Below are positions 23,520-31,373 of a DNA stretch of 64,000 bases, one piece after another; the stretch's first letter is position 1, and every line of letters begins with the position of its first letter. Source of the stretch: JAGOTP01 sp964582475 (lineage in GTDB: Bacteria; Patescibacteriota; Patescibacteriia; 2-12-FULL-60-25); the NCBI GenBank assembly GCA_964582475.1, contig CAZOQS010000001.1, positions 62,001 through 126,000 of the forward strand, in the 5' to 3' direction. The notes beneath the pieces are model-generated. The model worked only from the letters and a program-made list of their open reading frames with translations, had not been told where the DNA came from and searched no databases. Made by a program: the position numbers and the translations under genes.

Positions 23520-25190
23520 TCACATGATGCGGTTTCCCAAGTGCTTCAAGTGGTGCTTTCGTTCCGTTACGAATCGCGCTTTTTTAACACCATATTCTTC
23601 GAGGAGCATTGCGGTGTAGTTGCCGCCCAAGAAGTGGGGGAGGATCACGTAAGAGGCATCCGCATTGTAGAGGCGTTCTGCTTGCTCTGGGGTCTGTGCG
23701 CTCACGATCATCAGAGCTGTTGGATTGGCTTTCTTCAATTTTTGTATAAGGAGAAGGTTCGTATCAACGTCTGGAATCGTTGAAATGAGTATTTTACAGG
23801 CTTCTAATCCCAGCTCATCTAGGAACCCGTCGTCGTGGGCGTCCCCATACCGGCAAGGAATGCCTCGTTCTTTGAGGCGTTCAATAACGGAGGGGTCAAA
23901 GTCGACCATGAGGTACTTCATTTTGTTTTTTGTAAGGGGAGAAATGAATTCCATTCCAACCCGGTGGCAGCCGAACACAAGGGCATCGTATTTTTCCTTC
24001 ACTTGTTTTTCCTTGGTTGGGTGGGCACGTTCAAAAATGTGAAGATAGGGGGAAAGAAGTGAGAACAATGTGTCGGCTTTGAGAATCATGACGGTCGAGG
24101 CAGTGATCGTGATGATTCCAACAATCGTGACGAGTGAAACGACTTCGTTCGGCACATAGCCTTTCTGAGCCACCAGAAGGATCAGGATGAGCGAGAACTC
24201 ACTGATTTGAGCGACGGTCAGCCCGGCGAAGAAGGAGGTTTTTTTGGAATAGTTCATCCAGCCCATGATCATCATGACGATCAGGGGATTGCCGATCAAA
24301 ATGAAGAGGGACAGGATGATTGCTTGCCAGAGCTGGGTGCCGATGTTGGCCCACGAGAGCTGCGCGCCAAGCAGTACAAAAAACATGATGATAAAAAAGT
24401 CACGCAGAAGGCGCATTTTTGCCGCAACTTCGAATCGGTAGGGAGAGGAGGCAAGCGTAACACCGGCAGCCAGGGCGCCTATTTCAATAGAGAGTCCGAG
24501 GACTTGAAACAGGGCTGCCATTCCAACTCCCCATCCAATCGCGAACAGAAACAAAAACTCCTGTGACTTTGCGAAGAGACGCGAAGCGTGAGGAAGGATA
24601 TACCGCGCAACCAAGAACAGGACGCCTAGGATCGCGGCGGTCTTACCTCCCGTGATAAGGAGGGTTTGGCTAATGTTTACATCTTTGGTTAGGGTAGAAA
24701 CTAAAATGAGAATGACGGTGGCAACAAGATCTTGGACCAAGAGAAAACCGATCGAGATTTTTCCGTATAGCTTTCCCTCGTCACCCCGATCTGACAGAAG
24801 CTTCATGATGATGATCGTGCTGCTGAACGTGAGGGCGACGGCAAGAAATAGACTCGTTATCCAAGGATACCCAAGCAGGTATGAAATCAAAAACCCGAAA
24901 ATAGTTGTAAAAACAATCTGCCCCAGTCCGGTGAGAAGAGCGATTTTCCCCACCTCTTTAATGACGGTTGGACTAAGGCTAATCCCTACAACAAACAGCA
25001 GAGCCGTAATTCCTAATTGAGAAAACACCTCCATCATCTCTTTTCCGTGAATAATCTGAAGAGCGGCTGGTCCCGCTAAAATGCCGGTAATGATATGTCC
25101 AAGAAGAAGAGGTAACCGCAGCCATTGCATGACAACAGCGATGCTCGTCGCCAACACCAAAATCAAGGTAATTTCAAAGAACAGGTTCAT
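23520..25190 (-). CDS. Kef-type cation:proton antiporter (CPA2) with TrkA-N domain
   Basis: This 556-residue protein has about 12 transmembrane helices in the Na+/H+-exchanger fold (1-385), including 'LPLLLGHIITGILAGPAALQ', 'GEMMEVFSQLGITALLFVVG' (approximate spacing) and 'FSSTIIIMKLLSDRGDEG'. It ends with a cytosolic Rossmann/RCK-type domain (about 405-520) starting 'YDALVFGCHRVGMEFI' with later 'CRYGDAHDDGFLDELG'. The family exports K+ or Na+ in exchange for protons, gated by nucleotides or glutathione adducts. The glycine motif of the Rossmann domain is degenerate (GCHRVG), so nucleotide preference is uncertain. It is divergent from the small YdeI-like gene with TATACT 12 bases before the start. 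Confidence 0.9.
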   Translation of the reverse strand: MNLFFEITLILVLATSIAVVMQWLRLPLLLGHIITGILAGPAALQIIHGKEMMEVFSQLGITALLFVVGISLSPTVIKEVGKIALLTGLGQIVFTTIFGFLISYLLGYPWITSLFLAVALTFSSTIIIMKLLSDRGDEGKLYGKISIGFLLVQDLVATVILILVSTLTKDVNISQTLLITGGKTAAILGVLFLVARYILPHASRLFAKSQEFLFLFAIGWGVGMAALFQVLGLSIEIGALAAGVTLASSPYRFEVAAKMRLLRDFFIIMFFVLLGAQLSWANIGTQLWQAIILSLFILIGNPLIVMMIMGWMNYSKKTSFFAGLTVAQISEFSLILILLVAQKGYVPNEVVSLVTIVGIITITASTVMILKADTLFSLLSPYLHIFERAHPTKEKQVKEKYDALVFGCHRVGMEFISPLTKNKMKYLMVDFDPSVIERLKERGIPCRYGDAHDDGFLDELGLEACKILISTIPDVDTNLLLIQKLKKANPTALMIVSAQTPEQAERLYNADASYVILPHFLGGNYTAMLLEEYGVKKARFVTERKHHLKHLGNRIM

Positions 25191-25240
25191 ACGAATGGGC
25201 TAAGTATAACACGGACAACGACCAAGAACTTAAAAAATAG

Positions 25241-25246
25241 TATACT
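25241..25246 (+). promoter_or_regulatory. -10 box giving a leaderless YdeI-like message
   Basis: TATACT ends 6 bases before the ATG at 25253, which places the predicted first transcribed base on the start codon itself. It is one of the clearest leaderless cases in the window. Confidence 0.5.
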
Positions 25247-25252
25247 AAGCGT

Positions 25253-25504
25253 ATGCCTAAAAAAATCTCTTCTGGGATCGTGCACACACTTCCGTCCGAT
25301 CTTCGGGCGGCGCTTCTGGCTACGCCAAAAGCCCTAGAAGCTTGGGAAGATATCACACCCCTCGCGCGCAATGAGTGGATTTGTTGGGTTCAATCGGTGA
25401 AAAAAGCAGAAACACGCAAACACCACATCGAACGGTTACGTACGGAGCTTCCAGAAGGAAAGCGCCGACCGTGTTGTTGGCCGGGGTGCCCACACCGTAC
25501 GTAG
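25253..25504 (+). CDS. YdeI/OmpD-associated family protein
   Basis: This 83-residue protein matches the short YdeI / bacteriocin-protection family (PF13376): 'LPSDLRAALLATPKALEAWEDITPLARNEWICWVQSVKKAETRKHHIERL'. The family is common, and its biochemical role is not established. A C-terminal 'KRRPCCWPGCPHR' with three cysteines is an added feature that may bind a metal. It is leaderless and convergent with the TrpR-like gene, with 7 bases between the stops. Confidence 0.82.
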   Translation: MPKKISSGIVHTLPSDLRAALLATPKALEAWEDITPLARNEWICWVQSVKKAETRKHHIERLRTELPEGKRRPCCWPGCPHRT

Positions 25505-25511
25505 GTGAAGG

Positions 25512-25814
25512 TTATTTTTTTGTTTCCGCAACGAGTTTCTCCCAGTCCAGCTTCCCATACTGCACAACCCGCGATCCACGGGTGATTTTTCCGATGCTGG
25601 TGTGTAGGTTCTCCGCGATCTCACGTTGAGGAATGCCTCGGACGAGCGCTTGAAGAATTTGGAAGCGCTCGGCAACAGAAGAGAGCTCCTGAGGAGTCAG
25701 CAGATCCTCTAGAAGTGCTTCTATATCTTGGGGTGAGCGTGAAGCGAGTAGGCGAACGAGCTCTTGGAGATGTTTTTGAGGAGGGCGCATAGCAACCTGG
25801 GTAGGGTACTGCAT
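25512..25814 (-). CDS. TrpR/YerC-family transcriptional regulator
   Basis: This 100-residue helical protein belongs to the Trp-repressor superfamily, YerC/YecD branch. It has a dimerisation half ('LQELVRLLASRSPQDIEALLEDLLTPQELSSVAERFQIL') and a helix-turn-helix 'IPQREIAENLHTSIGKITRGSRVVQYG'. The tryptophan-pocket residues are not those of TrpR, so another ligand or none is likely. The start may be at 25814 or eight codons later (MRPP). It is divergent from the GC-rich GNAT gene, whose promoter holds palindromes, making that gene a candidate target. Confidence 0.85.
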   Translation of the reverse strand: MQYPTQVAMRPPQKHLQELVRLLASRSPQDIEALLEDLLTPQELSSVAERFQILQALVRGIPQREIAENLHTSIGKITRGSRVVQYGKLDWEKLVAETKK

Positions 25815-25842
25815 TCGTGCTCACTCAGCCACCGCTCGTCTC

Positions 25843-25876
25843 TTGACGGTATATCCATGTACTAGTACGATAGTAC
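25843..25876 (+). promoter_or_regulatory. Promoter and operator of the GNAT gene
   Basis: TTGACG (25843-25848) and TACGAT (25866-25871) are 17 bp apart. The perfect palindrome GTACTAGTAC (25859-25868) and the overlapping GTACGATAGTAC (25865-25876) cover the -10. The heptamer GTACGAT occurs again in the divergent promoter region at 29654 and 29734. Confidence 0.6.
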
Positions 25877-25931
25877 ATATGTTGCACGACTGCCCAAAAC
25901 AAAAGACCGAGGGTCTGATCGGTTGGTGGAC

Positions 25932-26027
25932 GCCTTCTTCGTGAAGAAGGCCTTATTTGCGTTCTCGTTCTTGAAAAAGAGGAGCGCCTTCGGCCATGGT
26001 GGCTGAAGGCGCTCCTGTTTTTTTGGA
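25932..26027 (+). other. Leader hairpins upstream of the GNAT gene
   Basis: Two stem-loops lie in the predicted 170-base leader. GCCTTCTT/AAGAAGGC (25932-25951) has a CGTG loop. The larger one, AGGAGCGCCTTCGGCC with GGCTGAAGGCGCTCCT (about 25980-26020), is followed by TTTTTTT and so is a complete intrinsic terminator between promoter and gene. That arrangement suggests attenuation. Alternatively the terminator serves an unseen small RNA. Confidence 0.6.
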
Positions 26028-26052
26028 AGACAGCAAGATAAGGAGCTTCGTC

Positions 26053-26682
26053 ATGGAGCGTGAACTCATTCATCCGTTTGAACTCGATCGTGCGGCGCAG
26101 GATACACTTATAGAGCGCATCGTCGCGCTCTACCGCTGGTATGAACCGGGCGCCACGCTCGAGGTCATGCACGAGCGGTTCTGTCATCACCGTGGGACCG
26201 AGGTTGACCTCTTGGTCGACGACGGCCAGGTGATCGCGTTCGCGGTGACCGTTCTGCGTGAGATCGAGGGTGAGCGCTGCCTCTTCCGTCACGGGACGAT
26301 CGTTCGGACGGATGAGCGGTCGCGCGGTCTCTACCGCGAGCTGATGCAGATCGCACTCGATCGCCACGACCCGGACTGGCACGCCTGTCGGACGCAGAAC
26401 CCGCGCGTGTACGAAGCCTGGCAGGTGCTGCATGGTGATCGTCTCTGGCCGCACCCGGTCAATGCGCCCTCTGATTCGGCGGTCCAGATCGCACGTGTCC
26501 TGGCGGGGGAGACGATCTTCGATCCAGTCACGTTCGTGGTGCGCGACGTCTACCCCTACGATCGCTCAGGGGCCGACTACCACACCTGCCGTTCGTCCTC
26601 CATCCGTGAGTTCTTTCACTCCCGCCTCGGTATCCACGATGCCCTGATCCTCCTGGCACGTGTTCGCCTCTCCTCTTCGTGA
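26053..26682 (+). CDS. GNAT-like acetyltransferase, GC-rich
   Basis: This 209-residue protein probably belongs to the GNAT N-acetyltransferase fold. The central 'CLFRHGTIVRTDERSRGLYRELMQIALDRHD' matches the acetyl-CoA-binding motif A (strand followed by R-x-x-G-x-x/A). It is preceded by 'EVDLLVDDGQVIAFAVTVLREI', typical of strands 2-3. The target is unknown. The ATG at 26053 is supported by AAGGAG eight bases upstream; starting at 25996 would run the frame through the leader terminator. Codon use is far GC-richer than its neighbours (GAC, CGC, GTC, CTC). The gene ends inside a 13-bp hairpin. Together these suggest acquisition. Confidence 0.72.
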   Translation: MERELIHPFELDRAAQDTLIERIVALYRWYEPGATLEVMHERFCHHRGTEVDLLVDDGQVIAFAVTVLREIEGERCLFRHGTIVRTDERSRGLYRELMQIALDRHDPDWHACRTQNPRVYEAWQVLHGDRLWPHPVNAPSDSAVQIARVLAGETIFDPVTFVVRDVYPYDRSGADYHTCRSSSIREFFHSRLGIHDALILLARVRLSSS

Positions 26683-26714
26683 TGGATCAAGTCTGATACC
26701 GCTTGATCCATCAC
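26679..26714 (+). terminator. Long hairpin overlapping the GNAT stop codon
   Basis: GTGATGGATCAAG (26679-26691) pairs perfectly with CTTGATCCATCAC (26702-26714), giving a 13-bp stem with a 10-base loop. The TGA stop lies in the left arm. There is no T-run behind it, so it may block 3' exonucleases instead of ending transcription. Confidence 0.5.
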
Positions 26715-26736
26715 CTCCCACCCATCTCATATTTCT

Positions 26737-27825
26737 ATGAACACCTCCCTCATTGAATTCCTACGAACACTTGTCTCCTACGAGACCACTCAAGGAAAAG
26801 CGAACGAGTTCTCCCGCATTTTCGAGTCCGTCGATACATTTTTTGCGATGAACCAGCTTCGAGTTCATCGTCAATCGGTGAAGGGAATACAAACGGTTTT
26901 ATATCTTCCCAAAGGCGTGAAGCGACCACGCATTCTTTTTTGTGGACACGTTGATATTGTTCCGTGTGCTGTTTCTCAGCTTACGTTAACGCAGGTGGGT
27001 GACAAGCTCTTTGGTCGCGGAACCTATGATATGAAGGGACCGATTGCGGCTATGCTATTTGCGTTTAAAGAAGTGTTGCAAAAAGATCCGCGAGCCTCGG
27101 TTGGACTGCTCCTATCAAGCGACGAAGAAGTTGGGGGAATGCACGGGGTTGGATCTTGGATCGAGCGTTCACCGCATCTCTTGCCGGACGTGGTATTCCT
27201 GCCAGACGGAGGAAGTCCCTTCACCCTGGTGACGGAGGAAAAAGGCGTCTTGCAACTCGAGGTTACGGTGACGGGGAAAACGGGTCATGCGTCACGTGCA
27301 TGGGAAGGAGTGAACGCCATCTCTCTCGCAGCGGATGGTTTGAGACGTGTTGAGCGTTTGTTTCCACCGTTGAAGCGTGTGGAAGATTGGAGAACGAGTG
27401 TTGTCGCAACCAAGATCCAGGCAGGAACGGCGACCAACCAGATCCCGGGAGAGGTAAAAATCACGTTTGATGTTCGCTATGTGCCGCGCGATCGACCGGA
27501 GCAGCTGCGCGCGAAACTTCAGCAGTGCTTTCCCAAGGCAAACATTCAAGTGATCGCGAGAGGTGAACCGTTTTCCCTTCCTTCCAAGAAGAAGGAGATC
27601 GAACTATTTTCACAGGTCTTTCAAGCACAATTCAAAAAACCATTACCTCGGATGTATTTTCCTTCCGCTTGCGATGCACGGTTCTTCGCAGCGAAAAAGA
27701 TTCCCGTTATCTTGCTTCGTTCCGCCGGAGGTGATGCGCATGGGCCGAAGGAGTGGGTGTCGCTGAAAGGGTTGGAGGCCTATAAGAAACTAGTATGCGC
27801 CTATGTGGAGTCATACCTAGACTGA
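26737..27825 (+). CDS. M20-family metallopeptidase (DapE/ArgE-like)
   Basis: This 362-residue enzyme belongs to the M20/M25/M40 zinc hydrolases that remove acyl groups or split dipeptides. The metal and catalytic residues are in place: 'GHVDIVP' (H71, D73), 'GRGTYDMKG' (D98), 'SSDEEVGG' (E130, E131), and a C-terminal 'RSAGGDAHGPKEW' with the last histidine. The dimerisation domain spans about 180-290 ('VTVTGKTGHASRAWEGVNAI'). Candidates are succinyl-diaminopimelate desuccinylase, acetylornithine deacetylase or a dipeptidase; the sequence alone does not decide, and no lysine or arginine genes are adjacent. Confidence 0.87.
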   Translation: MNTSLIEFLRTLVSYETTQGKANEFSRIFESVDTFFAMNQLRVHRQSVKGIQTVLYLPKGVKRPRILFCGHVDIVPCAVSQLTLTQVGDKLFGRGTYDMKGPIAAMLFAFKEVLQKDPRASVGLLLSSDEEVGGMHGVGSWIERSPHLLPDVVFLPDGGSPFTLVTEEKGVLQLEVTVTGKTGHASRAWEGVNAISLAADGLRRVERLFPPLKRVEDWRTSVVATKIQAGTATNQIPGEVKITFDVRYVPRDRPEQLRAKLQQCFPKANIQVIARGEPFSLPSKKKEIELFSQVFQAQFKKPLPRMYFPSACDARFFAAKKIPVILLRSAGGDAHGPKEWVSLKGLEAYKKLVCAYVESYLD

Positions 27826-27831
27826 GAAACG

Positions 27832-27905
27832 GGTAGCGAAGAAGGTCTTGCGCGCTAGAGGGAGACGCGTGACCTGTAGAAATACAGGGGCGCACAATGA
27901 CCATT
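27832..27905 (+). pseudogene. Fragment of a second copy of the gene at 30586
   Basis: About 74 bases align with 30621-30694, the 5' coding part of the 244-residue gene, at roughly 60 of 76 positions with one or two indels. The shared core includes GGGAGACGCG and GTAGAAATACAGGGG. The reading frame is broken and nothing else of the gene is recognisable here. It is best read as the remnant of a duplication or recombination event. Confidence 0.55.
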
Positions 27906-27924
27906 CTCATTCCCGTAGATATGA

Positions 27925-27952
27925 CAAACCCGCTGGAACGAGGACGGGTTTG
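27925..27952. terminator. Hairpin between convergent genes
   Basis: CAAACCCG and CGGGTTTG form an 8-bp stem with a 12-base loop. It lies between the M20 peptidase gene (rightward) and the 97-residue gene (leftward). There is only a weak T-tract on either side, so it is a possible bidirectional terminator. Confidence 0.4.
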
Positions 27953-28019
27953 CCGTTGTTCCGAGCGGGTGTGAGAAGTCTTCGATTGTCCGTTCCGTCT
28001 CATACCCGTTTTCCATCAA

Positions 28020-28313
28020 CTACTCGATGTTCGCAACACCCGATCGAGTCTGGGTGCTGTAGTAGATCTTGTAGTTCTTGGACTCGGGGCCCTGGGACGT
28101 CGCCTCGACGTTCCAGCTTTCGCCGGAGCCGTCTTCCTTCTGCACGCTCATCACGCGCATCTGGATGTAGCGCGGCGTACCGCTCGCGGACTGACCTTCC
28201 GGCCATCCGACGAGGTTGAAGCTCACCGGACGCGGCTGCCTGTACGACGAGTCGAACAGGGCGAGCATCAGGTCCATCTTCGACGGGCCACCAACGATTT
28301 GAAAACGGGTCAT
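28020..28313 (-). CDS. Hypothetical protein (97 aa), GC-rich
   Basis: I do not recognise this protein. It looks like one small beta-rich domain: 'MTRFQIVGGPSKMDLMLALF', 'RPVSFNLVGWPEGQSASG', 'PRYIQMRVMSVQKEDG', 'KNYKIYYSTQTRSG'. There is no signal peptide or membrane helix. An AGGAGG Shine-Dalgarno sequence lies 5 bases before the ATG, unlike most genes here. The codon use is GC-rich and the leader is about 200 bases long. It shares these features with the GNAT gene, the 28675 gene and the PRPP operon. Confidence 0.62.
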   Translation of the reverse strand: MTRFQIVGGPSKMDLMLALFDSSYRQPRPVSFNLVGWPEGQSASGTPRYIQMRVMSVQKEDGSGESWNVEATSQGPESKNYKIYYSTQTRSGVANIE

Positions 28314-28674
28314 ACGACCTCCTACGGAAACAGCTCCTGTTACTTGAGGTCAGAGCACACCTCGTTAGCCTTGGGAGACCCACCTGCCATACAGCAGGAA
28401 TTCTCGGCGAGCATCGCCGTCACTCAACTTCGATAAGCCTATATCAAAGCGAAATGACGAGAGATACTCATCAGAAACAACATCTAAAGTTTAAAACTTA
28501 ACGGAATAGCTTAGCATAAAAATATTATTTTGTCAACGTTAATAGTTCATCGCATCATTCCTCTTGCATCCTCACACGAGAATATCAGGGGAACGTCGCT
28601 GGTCGGGTCAGCGAGAAGGGGAGGGGACGCGATTAAACGCGTGAGCCACACCCGACGTGGTGCAAAGGACGACG
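28314..28674 (-). other. Gene-free stretch: long leader of the 97-aa gene and 3' region of the 312-aa gene
   Basis: On the minus strand a perfect TTGACA lies at 28536-28531 with a weak TAAGCT 17 bp on, which would give a leader of roughly 190 bases down to the ATG at 28313. The leader has possible stems, for example around CCTGCTGTATGGCAGG. It contains CTGATGAG, but I see no hammerhead fold. The part from 28540 to 28674 follows the stop of the leftward 312-residue gene. It holds a small hairpin, CGCTG-GTCGGGT-CAGCG, near 28597, and no T-run. I find no ORF that looks coding. Confidence 0.45.
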
Positions 28675-29613
28675 CTACTCCAAAAGGTGCAACTCTTCGA
28701 ATGCCGGCATGTCGTTAGTCTCCGGCCCGGTCTTGGTGTACCACTCTCCGATCGTGACGATCACCTTTCGGGGGAGTGCGTTGATCGCCTGAGTAAAACG
28801 AGTGGCGATGTCTCCCATCGATTCGTCTCGCATGCTTTCCAGCTCTTCGGTGCTGAGGGCGTAGAGCATCCTGCCCAACGTATGGCCGTACAGCTTTTGC
28901 GTGTCATCATTCATGTCCGGACGGATCACCGAGCAGATGTATTCGAACATCAGCAGGAGTTCCGCGTCGAGACCCGTCCCGAAGTGCTCGTCTGACCAGC
29001 GATCGTAGAGAATTCCGGCCATCCCTGCCGTTGCCCGCTTCTTGAAGCAAGCGAAAGCCTCCTCAGAAGTGGGGAAGAAGAACTCCTCCAGTTGGTAAAA
29101 GTGCTCTGATCCCGGGTCGAAGAACGTTGGTGCAGTATCGACCATCGCGGCGTAGACCTCGGCCATCAATGTCTCTGATCCCTCGAGCCCTTCTTCGAGG
29201 GGGTGATAGCCTGCGGCCAGGTGAAAAGGTTGGTAGTCTTCGTACAAGCCTCGGTCCTTTGATGCCTCAGACCACTTCTTCCAGCTATTGAAGCGCTCCT
29301 TGGCGTGCTCGATGGCGATCTTGAGCGCGGTATCGTACGGCATCCGCTTCCAGACGTAACGGAACATATTGAAGTCCCGCCTGCCAATGTACGTAGCTAG
29401 GCCGGCAGACCCCTGGTGCCCCGCCACTTCCGTGAGTACTGAGACTCCACGCGGGATACGGCTCTTCACGGGCACGCCCTTCTCGTTAAATGTCTCCAGC
29501 CACGTGACCGTGCTCGTATCTTCGAGTACGGACACGTACTGATCCTTAGTCCCGTCGCGTTCTACGCGTACGACGGTACCCGGTTCGAACCGTAGCGTTG
29601 TCTTCTTCGCCAT
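28675..29613 (-). CDS. Hypothetical protein (312 aa), GC-rich, regulated opposite a TrmB-like gene
   Basis: I do not recognise this protein. The N-terminus looks like a small beta domain ('LRFEPGTVVRVERDGTKDQYVSV'). From about 80 it is helical with aromatic residues ('FNMFRYVWKRMPYDTALKIAIEHAKERFNSWKKW', 'DPGSEHFYQLEEFFFPTSEEAFACFKKRATAG'), and it has an acidic C-terminal end. There are no membrane segments. GGAGGA lies 8 bases before the ATG at 29613, which decides this start over an ATG five codons earlier. Its promoter mirrors that of the divergent TrmB-like regulator across shared operator repeats, so that regulator very probably controls it. GC-rich codons set it apart from the regulator. 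Confidence 0.68.
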   Translation of the reverse strand: MAKKTTLRFEPGTVVRVERDGTKDQYVSVLEDTSTVTWLETFNEKGVPVKSRIPRGVSVLTEVAGHQGSAGLATYIGRRDFNMFRYVWKRMPYDTALKIAIEHAKERFNSWKKWSEASKDRGLYEDYQPFHLAAGYHPLEEGLEGSETLMAEVYAAMVDTAPTFFDPGSEHFYQLEEFFFPTSEEAFACFKKRATAGMAGILYDRWSDEHFGTGLDAELLLMFEYICSVIRPDMNDDTQKLYGHTLGRMLYALSTEELESMRDESMGDIATRFTQAINALPRKVIVTIGEWYTKTGPETNDMPAFEELHLLE

Positions 29614-29653
29614 GATCATGTCCTCCATCGGGTTGTGTGAGATACCCGACTAA

Positions 29654-29740
29654 GTACGATATCAAATAATACGTATTTGTCAAGTATATTTGGCTAAAAA
29701 TTGACAAAAAATGAATATACGTATATCGTAAATGTACGAT
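29654..29740. promoter_or_regulatory. Divergent promoters with operator repeats
   Basis: Leftward: TTGACA (29683-29678) and TATCGT (29661-29656), 16 bp apart. Rightward: TTGACA (29701-29706) and TATCGT (29724-29729), 17 bp apart. The repeats GTACGAT (29654, 29734), ACGTAT (29671) and ATACGTATATCGT (29717-29729) overlap both -10 boxes, as expected for an autoregulated operator. Confidence 0.7.
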
Positions 29741-29751
29741 TATGCAAAAAT

Positions 29752-30549
29752 ATGCCGAAACCATCACTTACGACCGTGTTTGATCCGATGTACGCCGCTC
29801 TGCAGGAACTTGCTCTGACCGAGAATGAACAACGACTCTATATCCTCTCGTTAAAACAGGGGCCGACCTCGATTACAAAGCTCGCGGAACTCTTAGGATT
29901 GCCACGGCCGAATCTCTATAAAATTATTGATGGCTTGGTAGCGAAAGGGTTGGTCGATCCTGAGGCGCGCGCTCGGTATACGAAGAACTTTTCGGTCCAG
30001 CCTCCGCAAGTGATCTCAGAATTACTTAAAACAAAACGAACGGAGCAGGCGTCCGTAGATCGAGCTTTCATTGATCAGCTCCCTTCGTACATGAGTCAGT
30101 TTCGACAAGGGGACACGCCGCTCAAGGTAAAAACATTGATTGGGCAGAAAGCCTTTATCGATCTATACACGCAGATGTATGAAGAAGAGAGTGAGGTTGT
30201 TCGATTTTGTGGTTCTATTCAGAATTTTGTAAAAACGTTTGGACGTTCGTTATTTGAAACAAGCTCGCGCCTTCGTCAATCGCGTAAGGTGCGTGGAATG
30301 GCATTGCTCCTTCCTTCAGATCGCGAGCATTTTACGGCAAACGACCATCAATCCGTTCAACGCGAAGTTCGTTACCTTGATGGATACAAAAACTTCGCAC
30401 CGATGTTCCATATTTTTTCCAATAAACTGGTCATGTGGCAACCAACGGTGCCAATGGCTGTTTTGATTGAAGATGAAAACCTCGTGAGTATGATGAAATC
30501 GCTTTTTGAGGGGATGTGGGAACGAGCAGCAGCAGAGAATGAGCGTTAA
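29752..30549 (+). CDS. TrmB-family transcriptional regulator (first copy)
   Basis: This 265-residue protein has an N-terminal TrmB-type winged helix: 'LALTENEQRLYILSLKQGPTSITKLAELLGLPRPNLYKIIDGLVAKGLV' at about 18-65. An effector/dimerisation region follows, with 'VKTLIGQKAFIDLYTQMYEEESEVVRFCGS' and a C-terminal 'HIFSNKLVMWQPTVPMAVLIED'. TrmB proteins sense sugars or other small molecules, often as repressors. The ATG at 29752 is preceded by a 16-base leader. It is divergent from the GC-rich 312-residue gene and likely binds the repeats between them. A GTACGAT copy at the GNAT promoter may be a second target. Confidence 0.85.
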   Translation: MPKPSLTTVFDPMYAALQELALTENEQRLYILSLKQGPTSITKLAELLGLPRPNLYKIIDGLVAKGLVDPEARARYTKNFSVQPPQVISELLKTKRTEQASVDRAFIDQLPSYMSQFRQGDTPLKVKTLIGQKAFIDLYTQMYEEESEVVRFCGSIQNFVKTFGRSLFETSSRLRQSRKVRGMALLLPSDREHFTANDHQSVQREVRYLDGYKNFAPMFHIFSNKLVMWQPTVPMAVLIEDENLVSMMKSLFEGMWERAAAENER

Positions 30550-30585
30550 GCGTTTCTATTGTGTTAAACTAACAAAAATAGTTTT

Positions 30586-31320
30586 ATGAAGAAATTTCCC
30601 GATTCCTTTATTCCGTCTTTGCGTAGCAAAGAAGATCTTACGCGTTGGCGGGAGACGCGCGACCGTAGAAATACAGGGGTACGCAATGACCATATCTGGA
30701 TGGTGACGGGGGATCGGGGACTCCAAGAGTTTGCGAATATGGCGCATGAGCTTATTCCATTTTTGATGGACTGTGTAACGCGTCTTCAGGGGAAGCTAAA
30801 GATGGTAACCTTTGGGGGAGCGCATCTCGAGGGAACGATTGCTCTCATGGATGCATTTGAAGGGGATTGTCGTGAACAGGGCATTGTCCCAGATGCGCAT
30901 CTTGTCGATTATTCTCTCACCAAAACGTTGGGCTATCAGGGGCTTGGTGGTATGGGTAGGGAAGATTTGCTTGAAACAGGGAAGGTGAAACTCCACATTG
31001 GTCCGATTGAGGTTGCGAGTTTGAAAGACGCGCACAATGCAGATGTGATGATTTCGAGCATGGGGCCGTTTGTTCATGCGGTAGAGCTCCAGCATCAGCT
31101 TGAAATGCTTGTAAAAGTCGCGAATGAGCTGGCGGTTGGTGGTAAGGCATTTTTAGAAATCGCGCGTGCTGGTTCCAAGGTTCCAGAAGCACACCTTCAG
31201 CTACTGAGAGAATCGCTAGGAGAGCAATTCACCGTTGAGCTCGGTTTCCAAAAGGAGGACGCTAAAAAGTGGCCGGGAATTGTTGTGATCGAAAAGAAAG
31301 AGCAAGTGCACCATCGATAA
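30586..31320 (+). CDS. Hypothetical protein, possible methyltransferase-like Rossmann fold (244 aa)
   Basis: I cannot name a family. The order of strands suggests a class I methyltransferase fold: 'KMVTFGGAHLEGTIALMDAF' in the place of motif I, 'DAHLVDYSLTK' as an acidic second strand, 'NADVMISSMGPFV' as motif IV, and 'VGGKAFLEIA' as the post-motif strand. The glycine pattern is not canonical, so AdoMet binding is inference. The first 35 residues are basic (RWRETRDRRNTGVRNDH), and their coding sequence is duplicated as a broken fragment at 27832. It lies 36 bases downstream of the TrmB-like gene, with a possible TAAACT -10 of its own. Confidence 0.65.
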   Translation: MKKFPDSFIPSLRSKEDLTRWRETRDRRNTGVRNDHIWMVTGDRGLQEFANMAHELIPFLMDCVTRLQGKLKMVTFGGAHLEGTIALMDAFEGDCREQGIVPDAHLVDYSLTKTLGYQGLGGMGREDLLETGKVKLHIGPIEVASLKDAHNADVMISSMGPFVHAVELQHQLEMLVKVANELAVGGKAFLEIARAGSKVPEAHLQLLRESLGEQFTVELGFQKEDAKKWPGIVVIEKKEQVHHR

Positions 31321-31373
31321 CAGATGGTAGATCAGAAGTGGTTCTATTTTTGTTTTGTCAGTACCATGATTAG

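Noticed and set aside
27848..28219. Plus-strand frame of 123 codons
   Set aside because: It starts in the broken repeat and then runs antisense to the 97-residue GC-rich gene; only the first part is a real remnant.
28440..28490. CTGATGAG followed later by GAAG, suggestive of a hammerhead ribozyme
   Set aside because: No stem II pairs between the two core elements and no flanking stems were found.
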